This document shows, piece after piece, positions 10,966 to 22,159 of a DNA stretch of 64,000 nt. The DNA is from Sepioteuthis lessoniana (Eukaryota > Mollusca > Cephalopoda > Myopsida > Loliginidae): NCBI GenBank assembly GCA_963585895.1, contig OY757939.1:62866510-62930509 (forward strand), read 5' to 3'. The translations under genes were made by a program, and so were the position numbers. Numbering within the stretch: position 1 is the first letter of the stretch; each line of letters starts with the position of its first letter. Below the pieces are notes generated by a model that was given only the letters and a program-made list of their open reading frames with translations, ran no database searches and was not told where the DNA came from.

Positions 10966-11205
10966 GGTGCACACTGTGCATTTGCTGTTGAAACTTTTTA
11001 AGACTGGTGAATCTGTAATAACTAAATACAGAGCTTTTCATGCTTATTTCATGTTATGTAAGATTGATATGGTCAGATTCGTGACGGGTGCACTCTGTGC
11101 ATTTGCAGTCGAAATATTTTTAAGACTAGTGAATTGGTAATTGCTACACAGTGTGCGCTTCAAGCCCATTTCCTGTTATATCGAAATTATGCGATTCCGT
11201 ACAAG
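10966..11205. repeat. Two-copy tandem duplication, 121-bp unit
   Basis: Unit one starts with GGTGCACACTGTGCATTTGC and unit two, at 11087, with GGTGCACTCTGTGCATTTGC. Both continue with GAAA(C/T)(T/A)TTTTTAAGACT and later CCCATTTCCTGTTAT-like sequence. The copies are clearly related but diverged, so the duplication is not recent. Confidence 0.6.
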
Positions 11206-11472
11206 CAGAATGTGACATAAGGCCCTTTTTTAAGCAGAGTTTTACAAGTTGGAATTCAGAATTTTCCTTCTCCGGTATCGATTGTTATACCAAGTCTAAA
11301 GAACACAGTCTGTCCTACTATTTACCCATAGCTAGAAAGGGAATTGTAGGATGTTGATTTTTCCTAAGGGTGTTAGCGCTAAGCAAAATGCAAACATCCT
11401 CACTGATGATTTGAACCCAGGTTACCGTACCCGTTTCCTACGATGATAACTGTAATGCAACGAGCGCCTCCA
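11203..11472 (-). mobile_element. SINE-A copy
   Basis: Minus-sense head GGAGGCGCTCGTTGCATTAC, with A-box and B-box-like parts GTTATCATCGTAGGAAACGG and GGGTTCAAATC. The body is TTGCATTTTGCTTAGCGC, then CTATGGGTAAATAGTAGGAC and TCTGAATTCCAACTTG. The last 3' bases are lost. Confidence 0.75.
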
Positions 11473-11473
11473 T

Positions 11474-12366
11474 ATATATATATATATGCTAGATAAATAT
11501 AAAAGAAATATGTGGTGTTTTTAAGATACCTCATATTGGATATCGGATTTGGGAAATCAGTTCGTCAAACCAATATTTAACAAGAACGCAGGGTGCGGAA
11601 TTATAGCCCTTACTGATACTCGAATACCTGTAATTATCACTTTATCCAAATTACTATTGTTTGATCGGATTATCAATACTGACGACTGTTAAACCATCAC
11701 CAAGGTAACGAACGAGTGGATTTCATTTGTTTTATGACGAGATCGCGCCTCTATTTATACAACTTGTGTGCGTATCAGTCAGTTCATCTGGTAACAGGTT
11801 CTACATACAATTGTGTCGCCAAAACAACCTCTTCTTCTTACTTTAAACGATGTTTACGTAACCCCCAATCCCCAACCCTAGACCCTAGCTGGCTGTGACA
11901 TCAAGGCGAATATCCTGCAGTACACAGATGCACGGTTGATGTCAATGCTAAAAAATTGCCTAGTTCCGTCGGCATTCTCCTCACTACCACCATTCAGGGA
12001 AGGGCGTTTCAGCTATCAAGCTATGAGCCTAACGTTTTTTAGACAAAGTGTTGGTGCTGCCAAGCGGAAAGCTTTTATAAGGCAACCTGTTTAAGAGAAG
12101 GAAAAATATTTAGTCAAAATCTGAGAAGTGTTGTTCAGAAGAATTTGTGGCACGTTGGTGCACCATTCTTCTGTTATCAGCCCATTCAAAGGGTTCTACA
12201 CAAGCTTTCATCACAATAAACAAATCATCTGAGTTGGTACTTCAGCGGTTCACATCTTTACCTATATTCTTGTACCCTCATACTACAAAATCGACAGGAG
12301 AACTCATCATACATATTACAATATGCAGTTTGGATGTCTGTCATGAAATATATATATACATATATA
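11474..12366. other. Unassigned sequence, possible RT trace
   Basis: The plus frame near 11575-11700 reads IIALTDTRIPVIITLSKLLL and vaguely resembles the region before motif A of a non-LTR RT, but without catalytic residues. Near 12080 a short piece (AGGCAACCTGTTTAAGAGAA) resembles the SINE-A 3' block. I assign neither. Confidence 0.3.
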
Positions 12367-12367
12367 T

Positions 12368-12844
12368 ACTTAAAAAGAGACCGGTTCTAATCATTTTTTT
12401 AAAAGTGAAATCGTATAACTAATCGGTTTTGGTCCTCACTGTTCCCAGTTGAATTGAGGACACGATTAAGAAAGGAGAAGAAGCAGGGACTGTGCAATGT
12501 AAGAAAATAAAATGCAAGTTAACTAGAAAAGGGATGGGTAAATCAGATAGTAATCAAATTCAAACCCAATAAACATACCCTCAGTTTACAGAGCGACGGT
12601 TTACGGGTGAGAATATGAATGGTCTCAAGAGCCTTCAGATGATAGTCCGAGTGGGACTTGCTTAGGATAGTAAAAAAGCCCGCACTGTAGCATGAGGCAC
12701 AATTTCGGTTATTTATAAGATGTTCTGCAATGGAAGATCATTATGTGTTGTTTATCCTGTCAGAAAAGTAGTTCCGCTGCCGTATTTTTGTGAGTACGTG
12801 CTGTTTAATTCTTGAATCCAGATGTCGATTGGTTCTCCCGATAT
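12368..12844 (-). repeat. Left inverted arm of Penelope-like element (inverted GIY-YIG/3' end copy)
   Basis: This 477-bp segment is the reverse complement of 13642-14118 with few differences. It therefore carries, on the minus strand, a second copy of the element's 3' end: the GIY-YIG endonuclease-like segment and the 3' untranslated region. It abuts the truncated RT at its inner edge. Terminal inverted copies of this kind are known for Penelope-like elements. Confidence 0.85.
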
Positions 12845-13944
12845 ACCTCTGTTGAATTTAGTTTTGATAACATCATATTTAGACAGGTAAGTGGAATTTC
12901 GATGGGCTCGGCTTTGGGTCCTACTATGGCTGGTATTTTCGGAGGTTTCCATGTGGTTGATTCTCCAAATATAAGGCACCTGAAATGTACTTTCGTTATG
13001 TCGATGACACTTTTTGTGTATTTGGGTGTGAGATCGAGGCTGGTGAATTTTTCTCACATTTGAATAACATGCACCCTGCCCTTAGATTTACTCTTGAGAA
13101 GGGGAATAATTCCACTCCACCTTTTCTTGATGTATTGGAATGTAAAGAGACTTCCGCATTCCTAACAACTGAATATCGTAAGCCTACTTTTACTGACTTA
13201 TACATTCGTTGGGCTTCATTTTGTCCAAAGAAGCAGAAGGTCAATCTAATTAAGACCCTAACACTCCGGGCATTAATGATATGCTCTAAGTTTAAGTTGG
13301 ACGATGAAGTCGAATTTATCACTGTGACACTTTGTAACAATGGCTTCCCTGAAGACATTGTTCGATCTATCATCAGGGAAAAAAAATTTCTGACTTCAGT
13401 AAAATTAAACATGATTCTGTCCAGAGGTGCCCTGTATATCTCAGGTTACCTTGGTTTAGTGATGTTAATGATAGATTTGCTAACCAGATCTCTGCTTGTG
13501 TACGTAAATGCTATTTTTCTTCCGACCTGTGTGTATTTTTTTGCAGCGTGCAGCGTTTTGACATCTGGTCGAAAAGACGTTTCCCCCACCCCAACATAGT
13601 AGTTCTTTGAGTTATTCTTTTATATGTGTTTGCGATTGCAATACATCGGGAGAACCAATCGACATCTGGATTCAAGAATTAAACAGCACGTACCCACAAA
13701 AATACGGCAGCGGAACTACTTTTCTGACAGGATAAACAACACATAATGATCTTCCATTGCAGAACATCTTATAAATAACCGAAATTGTGCCTCGTGCTAC
13801 AGTGCGGGCTTGTTTACTATCCTAAGCAAGTCCCACTCGGACTATCATCTGAAGGTTCTTGAGACCATTCATATTCTCACCCGTAAACCGTCGCTCTGTA
13901 AACAGAGGGAACATTTATTGGGTTTGAATTTGATTACTATCTGA
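12836..13944 (+). pseudogene. Penelope-like element RT C-terminal part and GIY-YIG endonuclease
   Basis: The RT is 5' truncated. The first recognisable block is QVSGISMGSALGPTMAGIFG (12890-12950). A frameshift near 12960-12985 follows. Then come YFRYVDDTFCVFG with the catalytic DD (12985-13025), STPPFLDVLECKE, YRKPTFTDLYIRW and FCPKKQKVNLIKTLTLRALM. After a stop at 13599 the same frame resumes with YIGRTNRHLDSRIKQHV (13642-13695), the GIY-YIG signature. It then reads AEHLINNRNCASCYSAG and VLETIHILTRKPSLCKQREH, to a stop at 13942. RT joined to GIY-YIG is diagnostic of endonuclease-bearing Penelope elements. It is inactive because of the truncation, frameshift and stop. Confidence 0.9.
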
Positions 13945-14118
13945 TTTACTCCTCCCTTTTCTTGTCAACTTGCATTTTTTTCCACTTCTACTTTACACAG
14001 TCCTTACCCCTTGTCTTTTCTTAATCGTGTCCTCGATTCAGCTGTAATCAGTGAGGACCGAAACCGATTAGTTGTACAATAGTTTTTTAAATGATTAAAA
14101 TTGGTGTCTTTTTAAGTA
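13642..14118 (+). repeat. Right inverted arm of Penelope-like element
   Basis: Contains the GIY-YIG coding segment and the 3' non-coding end (GAGGACCGAAACCGATTAG, then TGTCTTTTTAAGTA). It pairs with the left arm over about 477 bp across a spacer of about 800 bp, so a read-through transcript could fold into long double-stranded RNA. Confidence 0.85.
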
Positions 14119-14221
14119 TAATAAAAATTTTGTATCCCTTCTAAAATATTCAAATATATCTATTGGTTAATGAATTTTCTTGTCCACTGGATTTTAAAAT
14201 TCTGGATTGCAGACTCAATAA

Positions 14222-14500
14222 ATGAGGTTTGGTTTCTTTGTTTGATGGCATATCAACCTTCGTAGGTTATTTAATGCCAAAGTCATCCTAGAATTCTATC
14301 CATATACCATTCTATCTATCTACCATTCTAGAACGGTAGTGGTATTATTTAACCAATAGATGGGAGGATAAGGGGGTTCATACCTTTCCCAAGGGTATTT
14401 GCCCGAAAGTGAATGGCGTGACTTGAGTTTGAACTCGCTTACTTACTACAATTCCGCTGGTCATCGCTTTAACCATTACATCACAGCAAAACTCCACCTC
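14222..14500 (-). mobile_element. SINE-B copy
   Basis: Minus-sense head GTGATGTAATGGTTAAAGCG, B-box-like GAGTTCAAACTC, TTCACTTTCGGGCAAATACC, the central motif, AGTACCACTACCGTTCTAG, and tail AATAACCTACGAAGGTTGAT ... AAACAAAGAAACC. A small internal TCTATC-rich duplication lies near 14295-14330. Confidence 0.85.
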
Positions 14501-15292
14501 AATTAAATGAAATTTATTTGGAATGACAAGTTGACTGAGAACTGTCTGTGGAAATGGACGAGCTAACAAGTAGTTTCGGACGGAATCAATCAAAACTTTC
14601 GGACAATCATAAAATGGATAATTCCAGCAAATATTAAAGACATCACAAGAAATTATTCAATTCTTTTTTACTTTTTCAAAAGTAACATTGAAGATTTTCT
14701 TTATCACACTTCAAAAGAATCCAGTATTTCGAATTTTGGAATCCAATCGAACAGAAAAATTCATTCACCAAAATAACCCTATGATGACACATACAGAGAA
14801 ACATATATATATGTGTGTGTGTATGTGTGTGTGTGAAGTATTACCCTTAATTAAGTACACCTCAAACAATTTTGAGCAAAAAATACAGGGATTTTAGTAT
14901 TTCTGGTGGTATATTATAGAATCAAAATGGATATTATTAGTCATTATTTGTAGCCTAATTCTACAGTGTTGACACTGTGTAAACAAAACAAGGAATATAT
15001 AGCACTCCAAAAATTACTACCCTCTAAACACGAAAAATTCCATATAGTAGATATATTTTCAAACCAACCTTGATTTTCTTTGTTACCGAGTTGTAGATTT
15101 GGGTAACAAATAATATCTAATAGTATCCGTTTTGATCGTATAATGTTCTATAAAAATGATATAAACCCTGGTATCTTTGGTTTTGAAAAAATTAGGTTTG
15201 TGTAAAAAAAAACCTGATAGGTGTGTACTCACTTATGAATGATACTGTATATTACAAACCTCGCAGACACACACACAAACACACACACACGC

Positions 15293-15328
<36 letters not shown>

Positions 15329-15510
15329 ATATATATACTATAAATGGAAACATATATGTAATCAATGAGAAAACAGTCACTTTAAACGCTAGTGTCCATC
15401 TTTTAAACATATTCAATGTGTTATCGACCTAATCCAAAGGATAAAGAATGGATTTCATTGCAGATAAAACTAGACTGTATTTCGCAACGCATATACACCC
15501 ACGTATATAC
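14501..15510. other. Unassigned sequence with CA/GT microsatellites
   Basis: Short GT run at 14813-14836 and a CA/GT tract at 15264-15328 with a central GCGCGTGTG switch. The rest shows no recognised repeat or coding motif. Confidence 0.45.
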
Positions 15511-15720
15511 GAGGATTATTCAAAAAGTATCGAGACTGAAGCTGTATTTACCTAGACAGAAATGCACAATGAATGAAACGTCGATTTTTTTTTTAAATAC
15601 AAGATGTGCTTAAAAAGAATCGAGATTGAAGCTATATTTACCAAGACAGAAATGAGCAATGAACGAAACGTTAATTTTCTTCAAAACACTCCCTTGGTAT
15701 TCAATACTATTATTCCACCA
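15508..15720 (+). mobile_element. Second mariner-like family, doubled terminal segment
   Basis: CGAGGATTATTCAAAAAGTATCGAGACTGAAGCT begins a segment of about 95 bp. It is repeated with changes from 15600 (AAGATGTGCTTAAAAAGAATCGAGATTGAAGC). Related doubled segments occur near 47.6 and 53.5 kb. Style and start suggest a Tc1/mariner end. No transposase recognised. Confidence 0.4.
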
Positions 15721-16084
15721 ATTTTCAATTGGTTGAAGCACTGCTTAAAGTCTCTTTTTTGATAGATTGTGAAGCTGTGTTATCACGCTTCTTTTAGTGC
15801 TCTCCTGCGAATATCTCATGAATTTCCAGTTTAGGAAACAAGTACACGTCGTATGAAGCTATGTAGCTTAAATATGCATGGAGCTTCACATGCAATACTT
15901 AAAAAAGACGCTGTGTTAAGTATTTGGACAACTGATAAAAATATAGAGAAATAGATCTGACTCGTTGAGAATTTTTCTTGACGTCTAGAAATCATTAAAA
16001 CATTATATAACTTACAATGAAAACACCTTGTTTGAATTTAAATTTTTAAAATTTAAAGCTTCAGACTGCATTCATTTTCATCAC

Positions 16085-16480
16085 ACTTCATTTAGACTGG
16101 TTTATAAAAAAATAACAATTGTTATATGCAGGTTACCAAGCCATATTGGAATGTGTGGAAATGAAAGAGCTGATTTGGCAGCCCTTGATTTGATCCCGAC
16201 AAATTTAAAATTCCATTTATGGACTTGAAACCTGAAATTAATAGATTTCTTCATATAAAATGGCAAAATCACTGAAATAAAAAATAAGCTCTTCTCAATC
16301 CCACCCTCTTTACTAGCATTCAGAAAATTTAACTTGAGTGAAAAGTTTGTTGAAAAAGAAAAATTGCAGGGTCTTTTCTGGTGAGAAAAGATAATATTCA
16401 TAAGAGCGTGAATATTCCTCAATATTTACGTTACAAGAAAGAAAAGTCCATGCATTCTATGTAGAGTTTGCATTGTCTAA
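16085..16480 (+). pseudogene. RNase H domain relic of a non-LTR retrotransposon
   Basis: The segment ICRLPSHIGMCGNERADLAA matches the last RNase H motif of LINE RNase H domains (SH-G--GNE-AD). Downstream, PEINRFLHIKWQNH and a decayed region continue the C-terminal pattern, broken by stops. No RT is left in front of it, so the copy is 5' truncated. Confidence 0.65.
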
Positions 16481-16794
16481 ATCTAGTTGATATATTTTGT
16501 GTGTGTAAAAGATCTTTGTGTGAATATGTCACAATGAAGAAGAGAAAGTATCTTTATACTCTAATGTATAAACGGATGCAGTTAAAAAAGGCTAGCAAGG
16601 GAAAAATTGTAATTTTAGTACAAGTATGTATCTAAACAAACTATTTTCGTCCAATTCAAAATAATTCAGCGATCCTAAAATTCTTGAAAGAAAAGAATGA
16701 TAGATTTTCACTCAAAAAATAAAGTCAAAAGTTTTGAGTAGATTTACAGAATGAATCTATAAATCTACCTTATATTTATCTGTTTTATTGCTTA

Positions 16795-17339
16795 TGTCAC
16801 ATGGTGTCCCACTGAGACGATAGAAATAAGATTAATACTATCCTCCCGTTTGAATTAACAGTGGCAAGCCGCCAAAGAATGGCCGTTAAGACATGAAAGA
16901 ATGTAGGTCAATCCCAAAGTAACAAACCCAGGTCAGAATAGAAAAACAGATGTTTGTACTAGGTGACCTGATGGAAAAAGAATGGGACTTGGGTGACATC
17001 TAGTAGCCCTAAAAAAATCGCCTGACCAAGGGGAAGAAGAGAAAAGCCAAATGATTGGCTGAGACCCCAAAACGGAAGTGGGGACTCCTTACCGTCAGCG
17101 GAAATAGATAGTAAGAAAGTTAGTCGTTCATAGGAGACAGAACCAAAAGCCAAGTACTCCGGATAAAAGAAGACGAAGAAATTCTGCGAGACACGAAGAA
17201 GCCATTTTCTTCAAGCCAGTGTTAAAAATAGCATAAAGTCTATTAGCCCGTAAAAGAAGAAAGATTCTCCAGTGGAACCCCGTCGAAAAATAAGATAAGT
17301 AACTTTGGGACTATTTCTCCTTATACCCAATTTTATATA

Positions 17340-17372
<33 letters not shown>

Positions 17373-17948
17373 CAATTTGAAGGAAAACGAAAGAAAAGAA
17401 AAGGAGAAAGACATTTATGTTCATGGACTGTTCATTTATTATATATTTTGACACTTTGAGGGTGTATATAATTGTAGTAAAAGATTCATGTATTTTAATG
17501 TTACCACGTGGTCTAAGTTATTATTTGTGGCGTCTGCACCGAATTTGTTACTTTATGCTTCCTTTTCAGCTTCTATTCGCCTTATGTTATCTTGCTTTGA
17601 ATTGTCCTATTAATTCCTTTAAAATATCACACGGGAAACCGGAATTACCGACTACTATAATTAATATTATTACGTCTCAACCTAGAGGTCCATATCTTCC
17701 ATTGTTTAGGGGAGGAAGTTTAGTGGCCTTGGTGGGTGTGTGTATAGTGTGAAATTTGGAACCCCTTGCCATCGGCGGTCAGTCTAGCCCTAAATTAATC
17801 CCCCACATAATATGCCAGTTCTTATATGCCTGAGAGAAAAACTCTGAACGAGGACTTATTCTACAAGGGATCAAGTGCCAACCCGCCCCGTCTTCACACG
17901 TGCAAAAATAAAGTCCCGTTTTGGGATTTTAAAGAATTTGCCGTCACA
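16795..17948 (+). mobile_element. Candidate solo LTR
   Basis: An 1154-bp stretch starts TGTCACATGG, ends CCGTCACA (TG...CA) and is flanked by CTTA at 16791-16794 and 17949-17952. An AATAAAG signal lies at 17907-17913, about 35 bp before the end. Internal composition differs from the neighbours (GC-richer). It contains an open frame at 17417-17752 (111 residues, hydrophobic stretches, no family recognised), probably chance. Orientation is inferred from the poly(A) signal. Confidence 0.4.
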
Positions 17949-17959
17949 CTTATTTATAA

Positions 17960-18197
17960 TTTTGATTAGTTTCTTTGTTTAATGGCATATCAACCTTTGT
18001 AGGTTATTTAATGCCAAAGCCATTCTAGAAGAACAGTAGTGGTACTATTTAACCCATAGCTGGGAGGATAAGGGGGTTCATACATTTCCCAAGGGTATTT
18101 GCTCGAAAGTGAACGTAATAGCACGACTGGAGTACGAACTCGCGTACTACGATTCCGCAGTCCATCGCTTTAACCATTAAACCACGAGGACACCCCC
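17960..18197 (-). mobile_element. SINE-B copy
   Basis: Minus-sense head GGGGGTGTCCTCGTGGTTTAATGG, AAAGCGATGGACTGCGGAAT, GAGTTCGTACTCC, then TATTACGTTCACTTTCG, central motif, ACCACTACTGTTCTTCTAG, and tail GGTTGATATGCCATTAAAC. Nearly intact. It directly follows the candidate LTR. Confidence 0.9.
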
Positions 18198-18420
18198 TAT
18201 AATTTTGACAGATGCTCGAAATTAGATTAAAAAGTTGATGATTTATCTAAAATTCTAATTGGTTCAAATGCTTTTTAACAATCTTGGAGGGAAAAGGATT
18301 TTGCGCGGCAAGTCAAATATTGTCGTCTGCGAATCTCAAAGAAATTTTAAAACGAGCACGTAAGTGCTGATTGGTCAATAAATGAAAAAACAAATACAAA
18401 AAGCACAGCTTCTCGAGCCC
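18198..18420 (-). repeat. Repeat E fragment
   Basis: Inverted relative of 6080-6330. Shared pieces include CCAATCAGC(G/A)(C/T)TT, AGTTTTAAAATTTC, GACGACAATATTTGACTTG and CGCAAAA. It lacks the 60-bp direct repeat seen at the first locus. Confidence 0.55.
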
Positions 18421-18469
18421 ATATTTGGCACAAGTATTAACACTTCATATTAATATGGAAATCAGTTGA

Positions 18470-18687
18470 CCTATCTATCTATCTATCTATCTTCGTCTGC
18501 TCACTTCTATCTACATCTCTATGTACGTATCTATCTATTTATCTATCACTCTATTCCTCTCTATTCACATCAAACATTCTATCTGCCTGTCTCAGTGTGT
18601 TCATAGCTATCTGTAAATCTATCAATTTGTCCGTCTGTCTTAGTCTGTTCCTATCTATCTATCTATCTATCATATCTAATCTATTGA

Positions 18688-18744
<57 letters not shown>

Positions 18745-18842
18745 TATAAAGAAATGAAATTTTTTTACGTTTGTCTGTATTAATTTTTGTCATTCTGTCG
18801 ATTTCTATCTGTTTATATCTATCTATCTATCTCGTCTAATCT

Positions 18843-18885
<43 letters not shown>

Positions 18886-19061
18886 ATAAATCAGACTAAC
18901 CACTTTGTTATAAGTATTTAAGCGGTATCTCTCTAAAGAATAATAATAACTGGTTGGTTGGTTGGTTGGTTGGTTTTAGTTTGTCTGTATTAATGTTTGT
19001 CATTATGTCGATTTCTGTCTGTTCATATCAATCTGTCTGTCTGTCTGTCTCAGTCTATTCA

Positions 19062-19092
<31 letters not shown>

Positions 19093-19097
19093 TTTTA
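18470..19097. repeat. TATC-rich microsatellite region
   Basis: (TATC)n blocks alternate with CTGT variants, two (TA)n runs (18689-18710, 18848-18880) and a (GA)n run (18711-18743). A segment around ATCTATTGAATATATAT is repeated, so the region grew by block duplication. Confidence 0.85.
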
Positions 19098-19390
19098 TGG
19101 AGGTGCCTGTGGTGTAATGGTTATTGTCGTAAGAAATGGACACGGCGACACGAGTTCAAATCTTGGACGAAACTGGTTGCATTTCACATAGCACTAATAC
19201 CCTTGGGAAAGGTATGAATCCAATTATTCTCCCTCCAGCTATGGGCAAATAGTAGGGCAGACTGGGTTTTTCAGCCTTGTTGAGGCAACTAGTCTAGGAG
19301 AAGGAAAACTCTGAATTCAAACCTGTTAAACTCCGCTTAAAAATTGACCATGTGTCATATCCTGCCCGAGCGGAGGGGTTGGGTAAATAT
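19098..19390 (+). mobile_element. SINE-A copy inside (TATC)n
   Basis: Full-length: head GGTGCCTGTGGTGTAATGGTTATTG, GAGTTCAAATCTTGGACG, central motif, CTCCGCTTAAAAATTGACC, and end GTTGGGTAAATA. The sequence TCTATTCATATCTATC stands on both sides (about 19052 and 19393), so the microsatellite was the target. Confidence 0.9.
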
Positions 19391-20454
19391 GGTCTATTCA
19401 TATCTATCTATCTATCTATCTATTTCTGTCTGTCCTCACTATCTTCATTCGTTTTCACACTATTTTCACACTTAATGTTTTTGAGCATTGTACATATTTT
19501 TCTCAAAAGAAACAATGTGAACTCTAATCTAATTTTCAATGAACTCACCAGATGACAATGTCAGGTCACTAAACTGTTCAATCGATTTTAACTAAAAAGG
19601 TAAGACGACGTCCTACATCTGCTGCCACTCTCCGGTCTGAAAAACCACCAAACGAGAAAATTTTCTGATTTTTATTTTTAAGAAATAATAACTTCTAGGA
19701 ATATTACACGTCTTTATAAAATTTATTTTATTTTTGTAATAGCCGAAATTGCATTTGGCAGTATCACAAAATATTTTTGTAACCTTGACAACTGCCATAT
19801 GATGTCTCCTCCTCCTCCTCCTCCTCCTCCTCCTTTTACATAAAATCCAGTATATGTATCCCATGTGTTCGATCTTTCATTTCTAACAAAAAAAAAATGA
19901 ATTAATTACTTAACTTCTACACTAATTCCAAAGATCAATCTTTCTGTTTATCAATATAGAAAGTTATCGAACAGAAATATAAATAAACATTCAGATAGAT
20001 AGATTGATAGATAGATAGATAGATAGAAAGACTGACAAATAAATAGTCACATACATACATACATACATACATACATACCTACATAAAAATGCAGTTTGAG
20101 GGGGAAAAGACTCATGCTCATACATGCATATATATATATATATATATATATGGCGGGGCAGCAGTCTTTCATTTAAGCATGTTTGATCAAATTATAAAGA
20201 CACATTTTTGTATATATAGTTTTATTAAGATTCTTTCAAGTTTCCTGATAAGTGTCTTGGTTTCAGGTTGGAATTGGATGAATTTACCAAAATTGTCCCG
20301 AGCGCTTTTCCAAACATACAGAGACCATTGAAAGGATCTTGATAAAATTATATATACAAAATGCGTCTTTATTATTTAATCAACCTTGCTTAGATATATA
20401 TTTAGAAATTGAGATAGATAGATAGATAGATACATACATACATACATACATACA
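19391..20454. other. Unassigned with microsatellites
   Basis: (TATC)n at 19400-19425, (CTC)n at 19807-19833, GATA/ACAT tracts at 19995-20082 and 20415-20456, (TA)n at 20126-20150. An Arg-rich minus frame across (CTC)n is an artefact. Sequence between the tracts was not recognised. Confidence 0.5.
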
Positions 20455-20456
20455 TA

Positions 20457-20706
20457 GAGATAGTGCTCGTGGTGTAATGGACACAGCGGCATGACATCAA
20501 ATCTGATTGGATTTCACATAGCACTAATGCTGTTGGAAAAAGTACGAATGCAATTATTCTCCTTCCAGCTATGGTTAAATAGTAGGGCAGACTGCGTTCT
20601 TTAGTCATCGTTAGGCAACCAGTCTTGGAGAATGAAAACTCTGAATTCAAATCTGATAAACTGACCTTGTGTCACATCCTGCTCGTGCAGAGGGGTCGGT
20701 AAATAC
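20457..20706 (+). mobile_element. SINE-A copy with internal deletions
   Basis: Head AGTGCTCGTGGTGTAATGG goes directly to ACACAGCGGCATGACATCAAA, so the middle of the tRNA-like head is lost. The body and 3' block AAAACTCTGAATTCAAATC to GGTCGGTAAATA are kept. It lies between GATA and ACAT microsatellites. Confidence 0.85.
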
Positions 20707-20791
20707 ATACATACAGAGATATAGATAGAAGGTAACAGACGATCATAGATAAATAGATAGATAGGAACAGACTGATTGATAGGAACAGACT

Positions 20792-20842
<51 letters not shown>
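20707..20842. repeat. (GATA)n microsatellite
   Basis: GATA repeats at 20793-20840 follow a doubled AGGAACAGACTGAT segment. Confidence 0.9.
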
Positions 20843-21049
20843 GCACCTGTATATACGTTTAATTATCTGTGTATCTTTTTGATCAGACGTAGCCAGAATT
20901 ATGTTATCAGTAACCGGATGAGATAGTATGGTCGGAAACATGGATGTCTCTATTATGGAAAACAAAGGATTATAACAAGTCCTTCCATGTGTTAAGCTAA
21001 TTTGTTATCTTTCCTCAAACTGATACAAAACCCTTCTCCTTTATTGATT

Positions 21050-21304
21050 CATATCTTCTTCTTCTTCTTCTTCTTCTTCTTCTTCTTCTTCTTCTTCTTC
21101 TTGTCTTTCCTCTGGCAACTTCTTTTTCTTCTTTACCATTTTTCTTTTTCTTTTCTTCCCTCTCAGTCTGTATATTTTCTTCTTCTTCTTCTTCTTCTTC
21201 TTCTTCTTCTTCTTGCACTTCATTATAACTCTTTCTTTTTTTTTCTTCTTGGCCTTTTCTTTTTTCTTTTCTTTACTATTTTTCCTGCTACTTTTTTTCT
21301 GCTA

Positions 21305-21335
<31 letters not shown>

Positions 21336-21445
21336 CTTCTTCTTCTTCTTCTTCTTCTTCTTCTTCTTCTAAACATGCACGCACACACACGTACACACAC
21401 ACACACAAACAAACACAAACACACACACACACACACACACACATG
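21050..21445. repeat. (TTC)n array in three blocks, then (CA)n
   Basis: Pure TTC at about 21055-21102, 21178-21214 and 21306-21370, with T-rich, TTC-like sequence between, then CA repeats to 21442. Long plus (Ser/Phe/Leu) and minus (Glu/Lys) frames are compositional only. Confidence 0.95.
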
Positions 21446-21737
21446 TGAGCCAATCAATATACGAATTCATATATTACTAATATTTCCATTTTGCTGATGT
21501 ATAACTGCCACCCAGGAAAAATTAGCAGATGTTAGACTCTTATTAATGATGCATTTAATATATTCTAACTCAAAGGATTAAGTATTTCCCGAACGAAATT
21601 GCAACCCAATAATTTTTAGAGGTCTACGTTCACACTGAAAGGGATTCTAATCATCCAAATTCTAGATATAATATAATATAGATGATTATGAGATGCTAAT
21701 AAGACTTAAATCTAAGCAGATAAAAAAACTGTATCTT

Positions 21738-21955
21738 GATCTGCTTTTATCTATCTCTCTATTTATCTATCTATGCTTGTTCACTATCTATCTATCTATC
21801 GATCTATTTATCTATCTATCTAGATAGATAGATAGATTTTGGTAAGTTCACAACCTATCTATTGATCAAAGTCTGCTTTTATCTATCTCTCTATTTATCT
21901 ATCTATGCCTGTTCACTATCTATCTATCTATATATATATATATATATATATATTG

Positions 21956-21994
<39 letters not shown>

Positions 21995-22075
21995 CTTTGG
22001 TCAGTTCACAACCTATCTATTGATCAAAGTCTGCTTTTATCTATCTCTCTAAGTTTATCTATCTGTCTGTCTTAC
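21738..22075. repeat. TATC/GATA region with block duplication
   Basis: The block containing GATCAAAGTCTGCTTTTATC plus ATCTCTCTATTTATC appears about three times (from about 21738, 21864 and 22022). It is interleaved with (TATC)n, a (TA)n run (21930-21952) and inverted (GATA)n. At 21808-21834 TATCTATCTAGATAGATAGA forms a local palindrome. Confidence 0.8.
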
Positions 22076-22159
22076 CATGGAAATTTGAAGGACTTAGATT
22101 TGCATTTGAAGTATGCATATTTTATGGAATTAATAAAAATCAATGTGCCAAGTCGAATT

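Noticed and set aside
11575..11700. Possible RT fragment (IIALTDTRIPVIITLSKLLL)
   Set aside because: Resembles the block before motif A only loosely and has no catalytic or flanking motif.
17417..17752. 111-residue frame with hydrophobic segments
   Set aside because: No recognised family, no supporting splice or promoter context, and it lies inside a candidate solo LTR. Kept only as a note there.
19613..19864. 83-residue minus frame with an Arg-rich tract
   Set aside because: The Arg tract is the (CTC)n microsatellite, and the rest shows no family.
21002..21448. 148-residue plus frame and 60-76 residue Glu/Lys-rich minus frames
   Set aside because: Produced by the (TTC)n/(CA)n arrays; both strands are open for compositional reasons.
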